Shown here piece by piece: positions 36,964 through 49,962 of a stretch of 64,000 nt of DNA. Both the position numbers and the translations under genes were made by a program. Source of the DNA: DATIUV01 sp049322755 (lineage in GTDB: Bacteria > Pseudomonadota > Gammaproteobacteria > Burkholderiales > UBA6910); the NCBI GenBank assembly GCA_049322755.1, contig JBMOQX010000038.1, forward strand, positions 18,093 to 82,092, given 5' to 3'. Position 1 is the stretch's first letter. Each line of letters opens with the position of its first letter. The notes beneath the pieces are model-generated. The model was given only the letters and a program-made list of their open reading frames with translations. It searched no databases and was not told where the DNA came from.

Positions 36964-37047
36964 GACTTTCGCTTTCTGCTCAGGGTTCTGCTTCGACTCT
37001 CCGCCCGGGCGCGCTCGCGCCCCGGCGGGCTGCTCTGTCTGCCCGCC

Positions 37048-41700
<4,653 letters not shown>

Positions 41701-41955
41701 GTCGTACCTCTATGTATCGGTGCCGTCGGGACGGGGAACAGCCGCAAATTCAGCCACTTGATAGGTAGCCGGGGGCCCCGGGGGCGCCTGTTTCGCGCGC
41801 TTTGTGCGTGGATCCCCGACGAGCGTCCGGGACCGTCCAAATTTCAGGCGCAAGCGATGTATGGTAACCCGTAGGCCCCTGTTCCTCAACCGTTTATGCA
41901 ACGCACAACCGGGCACGGAACCGACTCCTGCAGGGGGGTCCGCGTCAGGTGCCGC

Positions 41956-43083
41956 TCAGGGGGAAGACTCTTCCACGGCGAACAGCCGGCGATGTTCGCG
42001 GATCGCGAAGCGGTCAGTCATGCCGGCGATATAGTCCGCCACCGTTCGGTGCCGCTCGTGGCGTGCCTTGTCCTGGAACTGGGGCGGGAGGAGGCGGGGA
42101 TCGGCGGCGAACGCCGTGAACAGGTCGCGGATGATGCGCTGCGCCTTGTTGGTCATGCGCGCGACCTGGTAGTGCTGATAGAGGTTGGCGCGCAGGAACC
42201 GCTTCAGTTCCCTCTGCAGTTCCGCCATCTCCGGACTGAATCCCACCATGGCAGGAGCTGTTCGGACATCGTCAACGCTCCCCGGACCGTGCCGGCGGAT
42301 GCTGGCTCGGGTCTGCTCGGTGAGATCGACGACCAGCGTATTGATCATGCGCCGGACCGTTTCGTGCACGGTTCGCCGCTCGTTCAATCCGGGATGTCGA
42401 AGGCTCACCTCGTCATGGTGGGTCGCGAACACCTGCACCTCGCGCAACTGCTCCACGGTGATCAGTCCCGAGCGCAGCCCGTCATCCACATCGTGGTTGT
42501 TGTAAGCGATCTCGTCGGCCAGATTGGCGAGCTGCGCCTCCAGTGTCGGCTGGCGCCGGTCCAGGAACCGCTGGCCGATCTCGCCCAGCTCGCGGGCGTT
42601 TTGCGGCGAGCAGTGCTTGAGGATGCCCTCGCGCGTCTCGTAGCAGAGGTTCAGCCCGTCGAACTCCGCGTAGCGCTCCTCCAGAAGGTCCACCACGCGC
42701 AGCGACTGCAGGTTGTGCTCGAACCCACCGTGCTCCTGCATTGCCGCGTTGAGCGCCTCCTGGCCGGCATGCCCGAATGGGGTGTGGCCGAGGTCGTGGG
42801 CCAGCGAAACTGCCTCCACGAGGTCTTCGTTGAGCCCGAGATTGCGCGCCACGGACCTTCCGATCTGCGCCACCTCCAGCGTGTGGGTCAACCGCGTGCG
42901 AAAAAGATCGCCCTCATGGTTCACGAACACCTGGGTCTTGTACTCGAGCCTTCGGAACGCGGTGGAATGCACGATCCGGTCGCGATCCCGTTGGAATTCG
43001 CTGCGGCCGGCGGGCGGCGGTTCGTCGTGGCGCCGGCCGCGGGACCTCTCCGGCGAAGCGGCATAGGGAGCCAGCTCAGCCAC
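41956..43083 (-). CDS. dgt: Deoxyguanosinetriphosphate triphosphohydrolase-like protein
   Basis: HD-domain dNTP triphosphohydrolase, type 2 subfamily, 375 residues. It shows RDRDRIVHSTAFRRLEYKTQVF and the metal site His67, His96-Asp97 in HDLGHTPFGH. I prefer GTG 43083 because the family usually begins a few residues before APYAASPERSRGRR; ATG 43128 would add 15 residues reaching further into aroB. With either start it overlaps the end of aroB, so aroK-aroB-dgt form one operon. Confidence 0.9.
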   Translation of the reverse strand: MAELAPYAASPERSRGRRHDEPPPAGRSEFQRDRDRIVHSTAFRRLEYKTQVFVNHEGDLFRTRLTHTLEVAQIGRSVARNLGLNEDLVEAVSLAHDLGHTPFGHAGQEALNAAMQEHGGFEHNLQSLRVVDLLEERYAEFDGLNLCYETREGILKHCSPQNARELGEIGQRFLDRRQPTLEAQLANLADEIAYNNHDVDDGLRSGLITVEQLREVQVFATHHDEVSLRHPGLNERRTVHETVRRMINTLVVDLTEQTRASIRRHGPGSVDDVRTAPAMVGFSPEMAELQRELKRFLRANLYQHYQVARMTNKAQRIIRDLFTAFAADPRLLPPQFQDKARHERHRTVADYIAGMTDRFAIREHRRLFAVEESSP

Positions 43084-44161
43084 GGCAACAGGCGGCAAGC
43101 GTTGCCTCGATCGTTCGCGCGGGAACATCCGCCCGCAGCCGCGCCATGCCGATCGACTCCAGGACCACGAAACGGATCTTGCCCGCCTCGACCTTCTTGT
43201 CCACCGCCATCAGCTCCAGGTATCGGTTCACCCCCAGGTCAGGCGCGCTCACCGGCAATCCGGTGCGCCGCAGCAGCGCCGTAACGCGCAGCGCGTCGGG
43301 CTTCGTCAGCAACCCGAGCCGCTCGGAGAGGTCCGCGGCGAGGGCCGTTCCTGCCGCCACCGCCTCGCCATGGAGCCAGGTGCCGTACCCCATTCCGGCT
43401 TCGATGGCGTGACCGAACGTGTGGCCCAGGTTCAGCAGGGCCCGCGCTCCGGACTCGCGCTCGTCCTCCGCCACTACCTCAGCCTTGTTGCGACAGCTGC
43501 GCACAATGGCAAACGCCAGCGCTTCGGGATCGCGGGCCAGCAGGCGGTCGATGTTGGCCTCCAGCCAGCCGAAGAACTCGGCGTCGCGGATCAGCCCGTA
43601 CTTGATGACTTCCGCCAACCCGGCCTTCAGCTCCCGTTCGGGAAGCGTATCCAGGGTGGCCGTGTCGGCGAGGACCACCAAAGGCTGGTAGAACGCGCCG
43701 ATCATGTTCTTTCCCAGCGGATGGTTGATTCCCGTCTTGCCGCCCACCGAGGAATCCACCTGGGCGAGCAACGTCGTCGGCACCTGCACGAAGGGCACGC
43801 CGCGCTGATAGGTGGCCGCCGCGAACCCCGCCAGGTCGCCGATGACGCCCCCGCCGAGGGCGATCACGGTCGTGGAACGCTCGCTCCGGCACCGCAGCAG
43901 GGCGTCGAACATCGTGTTAAGGGTCTCCCAATTCTTGTGCTCCTCGCCGTCCGGAACCACGACGTCGATCGTGGCCACGCCTTCCCGGGCGAGTGCGCCG
44001 CGCAGGCGCGCGAGATAGAGCGGCGCAACGGTTTCGTTGGTGACGATGGCCGCCTTCGGTTGCGGCAGCCGCCCGGCGATCAGCCGGCCCTGGTCGAGCA
44101 GACCCGGCCCGACGTGGATCGGGTAGCTGCGCTCGCCCAAGTCAACGTTCAGAGTCTGCAC
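43076..44161 (-). CDS. aroB: 3-dehydroquinate synthase
   Basis: Second step of the shikimate pathway, converting DAHP to 3-dehydroquinate with NAD and a divalent metal. The 361-residue protein has the nucleotide loop GGGVIGDLAGFAAATYQRG, the DSSVGGKTGINHP segment and the metal ligands in GHTFGHAIE. The start GTG 44161 gives MQTLNVDLGERSYPI and overlaps the end of aroK by 20 bp. The frame is open far upstream inside aroK but not conserved there. Confidence 0.96.
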   Translation of the reverse strand: MQTLNVDLGERSYPIHVGPGLLDQGRLIAGRLPQPKAAIVTNETVAPLYLARLRGALAREGVATIDVVVPDGEEHKNWETLNTMFDALLRCRSERSTTVIALGGGVIGDLAGFAAATYQRGVPFVQVPTTLLAQVDSSVGGKTGINHPLGKNMIGAFYQPLVVLADTATLDTLPERELKAGLAEVIKYGLIRDAEFFGWLEANIDRLLARDPEALAFAIVRSCRNKAEVVAEDERESGARALLNLGHTFGHAIEAGMGYGTWLHGEAVAAGTALAADLSERLGLLTKPDALRVTALLRRTGLPVSAPDLGVNRYLELMAVDKKVEAGKIRFVVLESIGMARLRADVPARTIEATLAACCRG

Positions 44162-44711
44162 TGGATGGAGCCCGGTGATTGTCGGCAACGTCGTCACTTT
44201 GCGCCAGGTGCTTTTCGATCCGGCGCGCGAGCGCCTGAACGCTCTGGCGGCTGGTGTCGACCACGACGTCCGCCACCGCGCAATAAAGCCCGTCCCGCTC
44301 CGCCAGGAGATCGACGAGCCGCTGCTTGGGGTCCGCCGTCTGCAGCAACGGCCGATTGCGGTCATGGCGCGTGCGCGCCCAAAGGTCATCGACGTTGGCA
44401 CGCAAATACACCACCAGGCCCCGCGATTTCAGGAGTTCGCGGTTGTCCTGGCGCAGGACGGCTCCGCCCCCGGTCGCCAGCACCACATCGTCCCGCCCGG
44501 TGAGTTCCTCCAGCAACGCGGCCTCACGCGCCCGAAACCCTGCTTCGCCCTCGATATCGAAGATCACCGGGATGCCGACCCCGGTGCGCCGCTGCAGTTC
44601 CTGGTCGGCGTCGATGAACTCCAGCCCGAGATCGCGCGCCAGCACCTTCCCCACGGTGGTCTTGCCCGCCCCCATGAGGCCGACGAGAAAAATGCGGCGC
44701 GCAGACTTCAT
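44142..44711 (-). CDS. aroK: Shikimate kinase
   Basis: Phosphorylates shikimate at the 3-hydroxyl. The 189-residue P-loop kinase shows GLMGAGKT (11-18), the shikimate-binding Asp in FIDADQEL, ATGGGAV and the lid Arg in RNRPLL. It precedes aroB with an overlap, and follows pilQ, from which an intrinsic terminator separates it. It must therefore have its own promoter or depend on read-through. Confidence 0.96.
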   Translation of the reverse strand: MKSARRIFLVGLMGAGKTTVGKVLARDLGLEFIDADQELQRRTGVGIPVIFDIEGEAGFRAREAALLEELTGRDDVVLATGGGAVLRQDNRELLKSRGLVVYLRANVDDLWARTRHDRNRPLLQTADPKQRLVDLLAERDGLYCAVADVVVDTSRQSVQALARRIEKHLAQSDDVADNHRAPSSADSER

Positions 44712-44757
44712 GCCCGCGATTTTAGCGAATGCGGGGCGCCAGCGCTGGCAAAGGGCG

Positions 44758-44784
44758 AAAAAAGAGCCGGGAGATCCCGGCTCT
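44758..44784 (-). terminator. Intrinsic terminator after pilQ
   Basis: Read on the minus strand, a perfect 10-bp stem (AGAGCCGGGA with TCCCGGCTCT, 2-nt spacer) runs into six T residues, 20 bp after the pilQ stop and before aroK. It marks the end of the pilMNOPQ unit. Confidence 0.88.
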
Positions 44785-44804
44785 GCTGGGAGTGTGCGAA
44801 CCGC

Positions 44805-46958
44805 TCAGCGCAGCGTGAGGGAATCCTTGAGAATCTTGGGTGTCACGAAAATCAGCAGTTCGGATTTGTTGTCCGTCTTGGCGGTGTTGCGGAACAGCGC
44901 CCCGACGACCGGAATGTCGCCGAGCAGCGGCGTCTTGGTCACGTCGTTGCGCTTTTCCTGCTCATAGATCCCGCCGATGGCGACGGTGCCGCCGTTCTCC
45001 ACCAGGACCTGGGTGCTGATCTGCTTGGTGTCGATCGAAGGGCCCGCCTGCGTATTGGCGCCGACGCTGTCCTTGTTCACGTTCAGCGTCATGATCACGT
45101 TGTCATCGGGAGTGATCTGGGGCTTGACCTTGAGCGACAGCGTGGCCTTCTTGAACGCCACGCTGGTGGCGCCGCTGGATGTAGCCTGCTGAAACGGAAT
45201 CTCCGTACCTTGCTCGATAGAAGCTTCCACCTGGTCGGCGGTGAGCACGCGCGGACTGGAGATCACTTTGCCCTTGTTGTCCGCCTCCAGTGCCGTGATT
45301 TCGAGATTCAAGAACTTGGTGGCCGCCTCATTGAACAGCATCAGTCCGAAGGTTGTCGGATTGAAGCCGGCCAGACCGGCCGCCGGCAGCGCGACGCTGA
45401 GGGAATCCGTGGTGGCCATAGTGGTCGGCGCGGCGCGATTGAACTGCGGGGTCACGTTGCCGCCGGGGAACGGCGCTCCGAGGCTGTTCAAGCTGCCCCC
45501 GACACCGCCTTGGAGTCCGCCTCCGCCGATGTTGAAGCCGTTGCCGGTGGTGTCGTTGTAGCCCAGCCGCACACCCAGGTTGCGCGCGAAATCATCTGAC
45601 GCTTCCACGATTCGGGCCTCGATCATCACCTGGCGGATGGGAATGTCGATGCGCTGAATCAGCTTGCGGATCTCATCCAGCTTGCTCGGGGTGTCCTGAA
45701 CGAACAGGGTGTTGGTGCGCGGATCCACCACGACGCTGCCGCGCTTGGACAGCAGTCGCTGGTTCGGGTCGCTGAGAATCTTCCGGACGTCGTCGCCCTT
45801 CTGGTAGTTGAGCTGGAAGCTCTCCGTGGTGGTCGGCTCGAGCTCGGCGATCTGCTGTCGCGCCTCCAGCTGGAGTTTCTCGCGCGCAGCAATCTCATCC
45901 CGCGGAGCCACCAGCAGAACGTTGCCTTCCTTGCGTTTGTCCAGCCCCTTGGCCTGCAGGATGATGTCCAGGGCCTGATCCCAGGGGACGTCCTTGAGCC
46001 GCAAGGTCAGGTTGCCGCCCACGGAATCGCTGACCACGATGTTGAGGCCGGTGAAATCGGCGATCACCTGGAGGACGGCCCGGACCTCGACGTTCTGGAA
46101 ATTGAGCGAGAGCTTCTCGCCCGCGTATCCCGGCCGGGAGCTTTGCACCAGCTTGGACGGGTCCGGGGTGACCGGCTTCACCTCGACGATGAACTTGTTG
46201 TCGGTCTGGTAGGCAGCCTGCTCCCAGATTCCCTTCGGTTCGATGACCAGCCGGACATTATTGCCCAGGGCGAAGCTCTCGACGAACTGGACCGGGGTGC
46301 CGAAGTCCGTCACGTCCAGGCGGCGCTGCAGGTTCTTCGGCAACTGCGTGTTGATGAAGTCGACGACGATCTGGCTCCCCTGGCGCCGCAGATCGATGCC
46401 GGTGGTGGTGTCAGAGAGTTCGATTTCGACACGGCCCTCGCCACCGCGTCCGCGGCGGAAGTCCACGTCGCGGATGCTGTGACGTTGATCGGAAACCCGA
46501 GGCTCGGCGAAGCGCGATACCGAGGGGCTGACTGCCGATGCCGCCGCGTCGGTGGGGACCAGCGTGATGAAGACGTGGTTGCCCTCCACGCGCGTGTCGT
46601 ATCCCAGTTGCCGGTCGAGATTCATCACCAGCCGGGTCCGATTGCCGGCTTGCACGATGTTGAGCGAGCGTACCTCTCCCTGGCCGACGGCCTGCGACGT
46701 GCGGCCGAGGGCGTTTCCCGTGTCAGGGAAGTCAAAGGCGATGCGGGGCGGGTTGTTGATGGCAAACGCGGCCGGCGGATTCCCCGGCGCACTCTTCATC
46801 GTCACCTTGAGGACCAGCTTACCGGATGCGGGCTGGACTTCCAGCGCCTCGATGCTGTTCGTCTGGGCCGCAGCCGGCCGCGGAGCTGCGCCGAGGGCCA
46901 GGCTCAACGTAACGCACACGGCGCCGAAGAGACGGGTCATGGTGTTGAGGCCGTTCAT
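44805..46958 (-). CDS. pilQ: Type IV pilus secretin PilQ
   Basis: Outer-membrane secretin through which the type IV pilus is extruded and which also serves DNA uptake in many relatives. The 717-residue precursor has a signal peptide (about 1-31, ending PAAAQ). Two peptidoglycan-binding AMIN-type domains follow, then an STN/N0 region (VRAVLQVIADFTGLNIVVSD), an N1 domain and the C-terminal secretin domain (VEASIEQGTEIPFQ, IPVVGALFR). An AGGGAG ribosome site precedes the ATG. It is the last gene of pilMNOPQ. Confidence 0.95.
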   Translation of the reverse strand: MNGLNTMTRLFGAVCVTLSLALGAAPRPAAAQTNSIEALEVQPASGKLVLKVTMKSAPGNPPAAFAINNPPRIAFDFPDTGNALGRTSQAVGQGEVRSLNIVQAGNRTRLVMNLDRQLGYDTRVEGNHVFITLVPTDAAASAVSPSVSRFAEPRVSDQRHSIRDVDFRRGRGGEGRVEIELSDTTTGIDLRRQGSQIVVDFINTQLPKNLQRRLDVTDFGTPVQFVESFALGNNVRLVIEPKGIWEQAAYQTDNKFIVEVKPVTPDPSKLVQSSRPGYAGEKLSLNFQNVEVRAVLQVIADFTGLNIVVSDSVGGNLTLRLKDVPWDQALDIILQAKGLDKRKEGNVLLVAPRDEIAAREKLQLEARQQIAELEPTTTESFQLNYQKGDDVRKILSDPNQRLLSKRGSVVVDPRTNTLFVQDTPSKLDEIRKLIQRIDIPIRQVMIEARIVEASDDFARNLGVRLGYNDTTGNGFNIGGGGLQGGVGGSLNSLGAPFPGGNVTPQFNRAAPTTMATTDSLSVALPAAGLAGFNPTTFGLMLFNEAATKFLNLEITALEADNKGKVISSPRVLTADQVEASIEQGTEIPFQQATSSGATSVAFKKATLSLKVKPQITPDDNVIMTLNVNKDSVGANTQAGPSIDTKQISTQVLVENGGTVAIGGIYEQEKRNDVTKTPLLGDIPVVGALFRNTAKTDNKSELLIFVTPKILKDSLTLR

Positions 46959-46976
46959 CGTTGCTGCTCCCTGAAG

Positions 46977-47486
46977 TTATTCTGCAAGTAACAGGCTGGC
47001 GGTGCGCTCGGTCCAGTCACCGCCGCCCTCCTGCACGATTTCGGTCAGTTTGAGCTCGGCTTCACCGATTTCGGTGATGCGGCCGAAGTTCTGGCCCATG
47101 TAATTGCCGACCGTGACGCGAAACACGTTGTTGTCGGGGGTCTTGACCAAGGCGTGCACGCGACGGTTGCGCTCCAGCGTGCCGACCATCTTGAGGTTGT
47201 CGAGCGGATAGGCTTCGAGCGGCTCCTTGGGCCGGTTCAGGTCCGGAGCCTTTCCGCTTCCCGCGGCCACGTTTCCGCCTTTGGTGTCGATCTCGCGGGG
47301 CCGGAACGGATCGGGAAGGTCGAATACGGCGTAGGAGAACGGCTCATGCTTCTGAACTTCCGGCAGCGGCGCGACTTTGCCGCGGAGCCCCTGGCCGGAT
47401 TGCTGCACGAACTCGCGCAGGTCGGAGAACTCTTCGGTGCCGCATGCCACGAGGAAGAATCCGAGCACGACGACGAGGCGCTTCAT
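46977..47486 (-). CDS. pilP: Type IV pilus lipoprotein PilP
   Basis: Inner-membrane lipoprotein that links PilNO to PilQ. The 169-residue precursor has a short signal with the lipobox LVAC (Cys15), a proline-rich linker, and a C-terminal beta domain (DNLKMVGTLERNRRVHALVKT ... VGNYMGQNFGRI) that docks on the secretin. It overlaps pilO by 4 bp (ATGA). Confidence 0.93.
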   Translation of the reverse strand: MKRLVVVLGFFLVACGTEEFSDLREFVQQSGQGLRGKVAPLPEVQKHEPFSYAVFDLPDPFRPREIDTKGGNVAAGSGKAPDLNRPKEPLEAYPLDNLKMVGTLERNRRVHALVKTPDNNVFRVTVGNYMGQNFGRITEIGEAELKLTEIVQEGGGDWTERTASLLLAE

Positions 47487-48112
47487 TTCTTGCCTCCCTT
47501 CGCCGCTTGCTGGGCCTTGCGCTGCGCCGCGACCTCCGCGTCGTCGAGATAGCGATAGGTCTTCGCGATCCCGTTGAGCACCAGCCCATCCTTGGCCGTC
47601 TCGATGGAAACGTTGTTCAGCGTGACGATGCGAGGCAGCTGCGAGACATCGCTCGCGAATGCGCCCATGTCGTGGTACTTGCCGGTGATCTTCACCGCGA
47701 TGGGCAACTCGGCATAGAAGTCATGCATCGTCTCCCGCGGCGCGGGCTTGAACAACTCGAACTGCAGGCCCCGGCCCAACCCTGCCTGGTTGATGTCGGT
47801 AATGAGCGCGTCCATCTCGGCCTTGTTCGGCAGTTGTTTGAGCATGGCGCCGAACGTCTGCTCGATCTCGGCCAGCTGCTGCTTGTAAATATCGAGATTG
47901 ACGGCCTCTTTCTTCTTCGCGAGGTACGTTTCCTTGAGTTTGAGTTCTTCGGCCTCGCGCGCCTCGAGGGTGTCGATCTGGTCCTGCCAGACATACCAAT
48001 AGCCGCCGCCTATGATCACCACCAGCAGAAGCAGCAGGGCCACCACCTTGACGGCGGCGGGCCAGCCGCCGGGGTCGCGCGGATTGAGGCGTCTGAGTTC
48101 CTCCAGGTTCAT
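47483..48112 (-). CDS. pilO: Type IV pilus inner-membrane protein PilO
   Basis: Forms with PilN the periplasmic alignment complex. The 209-residue protein has one membrane helix (about 20-42), a coiled coil rich in Glu and Lys (about 48-95) and a ferredoxin-like C-terminal domain. It sits between pilN and pilP with a 4-bp overlap to pilP. Confidence 0.93.
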   Translation of the reverse strand: MNLEELRRLNPRDPGGWPAAVKVVALLLLLVVIIGGGYWYVWQDQIDTLEAREAEELKLKETYLAKKKEAVNLDIYKQQLAEIEQTFGAMLKQLPNKAEMDALITDINQAGLGRGLQFELFKPAPRETMHDFYAELPIAVKITGKYHDMGAFASDVSQLPRIVTLNNVSIETAKDGLVLNGIAKTYRYLDDAEVAAQRKAQQAAKGGKK

Positions 48113-48116
48113 GAGG

Positions 48117-48728
48117 CTACCCTTTGGTTCCGGTGTTCTGCCCGGCGGCCGTTGCCGGCTTCGGCTGCGGCGCCGCCTGGGCAGGTTTGGGCTGAACGAG
48201 TCTGACGTTCAAGGAGAACTGATTCATGCGCAGCTTGCCGACGTTCTCGGCCTTGATCTCGATGAGCTGAGGCGAGGCGAGCCAAGGAGAATCCTCCAGA
48301 TTCCGCATCAGGGTCGAGACACGGGCGCTGGACTGGGCGTAACCCACCAGGTTCACGTTCGGGCCGTTCTGTTTCAGCTTGGAAAGGTAAACCCCCTCCG
48401 GCATGACGCGTACCATTTGCTCGAGCAGGTGCACGACCTCCGAGCGGTTGGTCTGCAGCTTCTCGACCACTTCCTTGCGGGCCAGCAGGGCGGCGATCTG
48501 GTCCTTCAGCGTCTTGATCTCGGCAATCTGCTTGTCGAGGATCGCGATCTCTTTCTTCAGGTAATCGTTGCGTGCCTCTTGGTGGGTGATCTTGCCGTCC
48601 AAGATGGTGTAGCCAGCCCCGACCACGGCGAGCCCGAACAAGGCCGCCAGGCCGGCCATGATGCCGAACTGGGTATTGCGCGCTTTGCGGCGCTCGGCGC
48701 GGTATGGGAGTAAGTTGATGCGGATCAT
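48117..48728 (-). CDS. pilN: Type IV pilus inner-membrane protein PilN
   Basis: Bitopic partner of PilO. The 203-residue protein begins MIRINLLPYR, the conserved cytoplasmic peptide that binds PilM. One membrane helix follows (about 22-43), then a coiled coil and a small periplasmic domain. The start overlaps the pilM stop by 4 bp (ATGA). Confidence 0.94.
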   Translation of the reverse strand: MIRINLLPYRAERRKARNTQFGIMAGLAALFGLAVVGAGYTILDGKITHQEARNDYLKKEIAILDKQIAEIKTLKDQIAALLARKEVVEKLQTNRSEVVHLLEQMVRVMPEGVYLSKLKQNGPNVNLVGYAQSSARVSTLMRNLEDSPWLASPQLIEIKAENVGKLRMNQFSLNVRLVQPKPAQAAPQPKPATAAGQNTGTKG

Positions 48729-49822
48729 GCGGGATCGAACCTCCGGAGAGCGAGGCCGCAGGCCACCATCAGGGAGGGGGCGTCCGCGGAGAGCTGGACC
48801 GGCCGGATCCGGCTGGAGAGCTCCATGCCGGCAAACGGATTGGCCACCACCGCGCGGACCTGAGCGCGCGCCGACACGATTTCGTCGAGTCCCGGCAGCG
48901 CCGCGCAGCCTCCCGCCAGAACGATGTGGTTCACTTCGTTGTACTGGGAAGACGTGAAAAAGAACTGCAGCGCGCGTGCCACCTCGAGGGCGAGGGTTTC
49001 ACGAAACGGTGCCAGCACGTCCGTCTCGTAGCTCTCGGGCAGTCCGCCGCTGCGCTTGGCGGCTTCCGCCTCTTCCGCGGACAGTCCGTACTGCGCCTGG
49101 ATCTGCTGGGTCAGCTGGCCCCCGCCAAACGGCTGGTCGCGCATGTAGACGGACTGGCCGTTACGCAGCACGTTGACGCTGGTGTTCGAGGCGCCGATGT
49201 CGACGATGGCCAAGAGCTGGTCGGGCTCGATCTCGAGCAGGTGCGGGAGCATGTGCTCCACGGCCGCCATCGCCGCATACGGCTCGACATCCATCACCAC
49301 GGCCTTCAGGCCCGCCGCCTGGGCGGACGCGATCCGGTCCTCGACCTTTTCCTTGCGCGATGCCGCAATCAGGAGCTCTTCCTCTTCCGGGCTTCCGGGG
49401 GCGGGCCCCAGCACTTGGAAGTCGAGATTGACTTCATCCAGGGAGAAAGGGATGTACTGGTTGGCCTCGGATTCGACCATGACCTCCAGTTCTTCCTCGC
49501 GCTGGCCGGCAGGTACTACAATCTTTTTGGTGATCGCCGCCGACGACGGGACCGCGACCGCCACGTTCTTGATCCGCGTGCCGAGGCGCTTCCAGGCACG
49601 CTTGATGGCGTCCCCGGTGGCTTCGAGGTTGACGATGTTGCCTTCAACCACGGCGTCAGTGGGCATGGGCTCGATGACGTAGCGCTCGACCCGGTAGCTA
49701 GCTTTGGCCGGCTTGCTCAGCTCGACCATCTTGACCGCCGACGAGCTCACATCCACGCCGATGAGGGGTGGGGAGCTGGGCTTCAAGAAGTCCAGATTGA
49801 ATTCCAATTTTTCCTTTAACAT
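48725..49822 (-). CDS. pilM: Type IV pilus assembly ATPase-like protein PilM
   Basis: Cytoplasmic actin-like protein that binds the PilN N-terminus. The 365-residue protein has the phosphate-1 loop GVDVSSSAVK (22-31), the second loop AIVDIGASNTSVNV and the adenosine motif VLAGGCAALPGL, as in the FtsA/MreB superfamily. It is the first gene of the operon; the 140-bp gap to mrcA should hold its promoter. Confidence 0.95.
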   Translation of the reverse strand: MLKEKLEFNLDFLKPSSPPLIGVDVSSSAVKMVELSKPAKASYRVERYVIEPMPTDAVVEGNIVNLEATGDAIKRAWKRLGTRIKNVAVAVPSSAAITKKIVVPAGQREEELEVMVESEANQYIPFSLDEVNLDFQVLGPAPGSPEEEELLIAASRKEKVEDRIASAQAAGLKAVVMDVEPYAAMAAVEHMLPHLLEIEPDQLLAIVDIGASNTSVNVLRNGQSVYMRDQPFGGGQLTQQIQAQYGLSAEEAEAAKRSGGLPESYETDVLAPFRETLALEVARALQFFFTSSQYNEVNHIVLAGGCAALPGLDEIVSARAQVRAVVANPFAGMELSSRIRPVQLSADAPSLMVACGLALRRFDPA

Positions 49823-49926
49823 GAGTCGTTAACGCGCATTACCCACAAGGTACATTAAAATCTAGCAGCAACTATACAGCATGTAAAGCAAATTTTTGCA
49901 AGTTCCCTCCCGACGCATGCCCTCCC

Positions 49927-49932
49927 TATAAT
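49927..49932 (+). promoter_or_regulatory. -10 element upstream of mrcA
   Basis: A perfect TATAAT lies 30 bp before the mrcA ATG. No good -35 is visible at 16-18 bp, so only the -10 is claimed. On the minus strand TATAGT (49876-49871) may be the matching -10 for pilM, also with a poor -35. Confidence 0.45.
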
Positions 49933-49962
49933 TATCTTTTTCCCGCCCTTCTTTCCCCGTTC

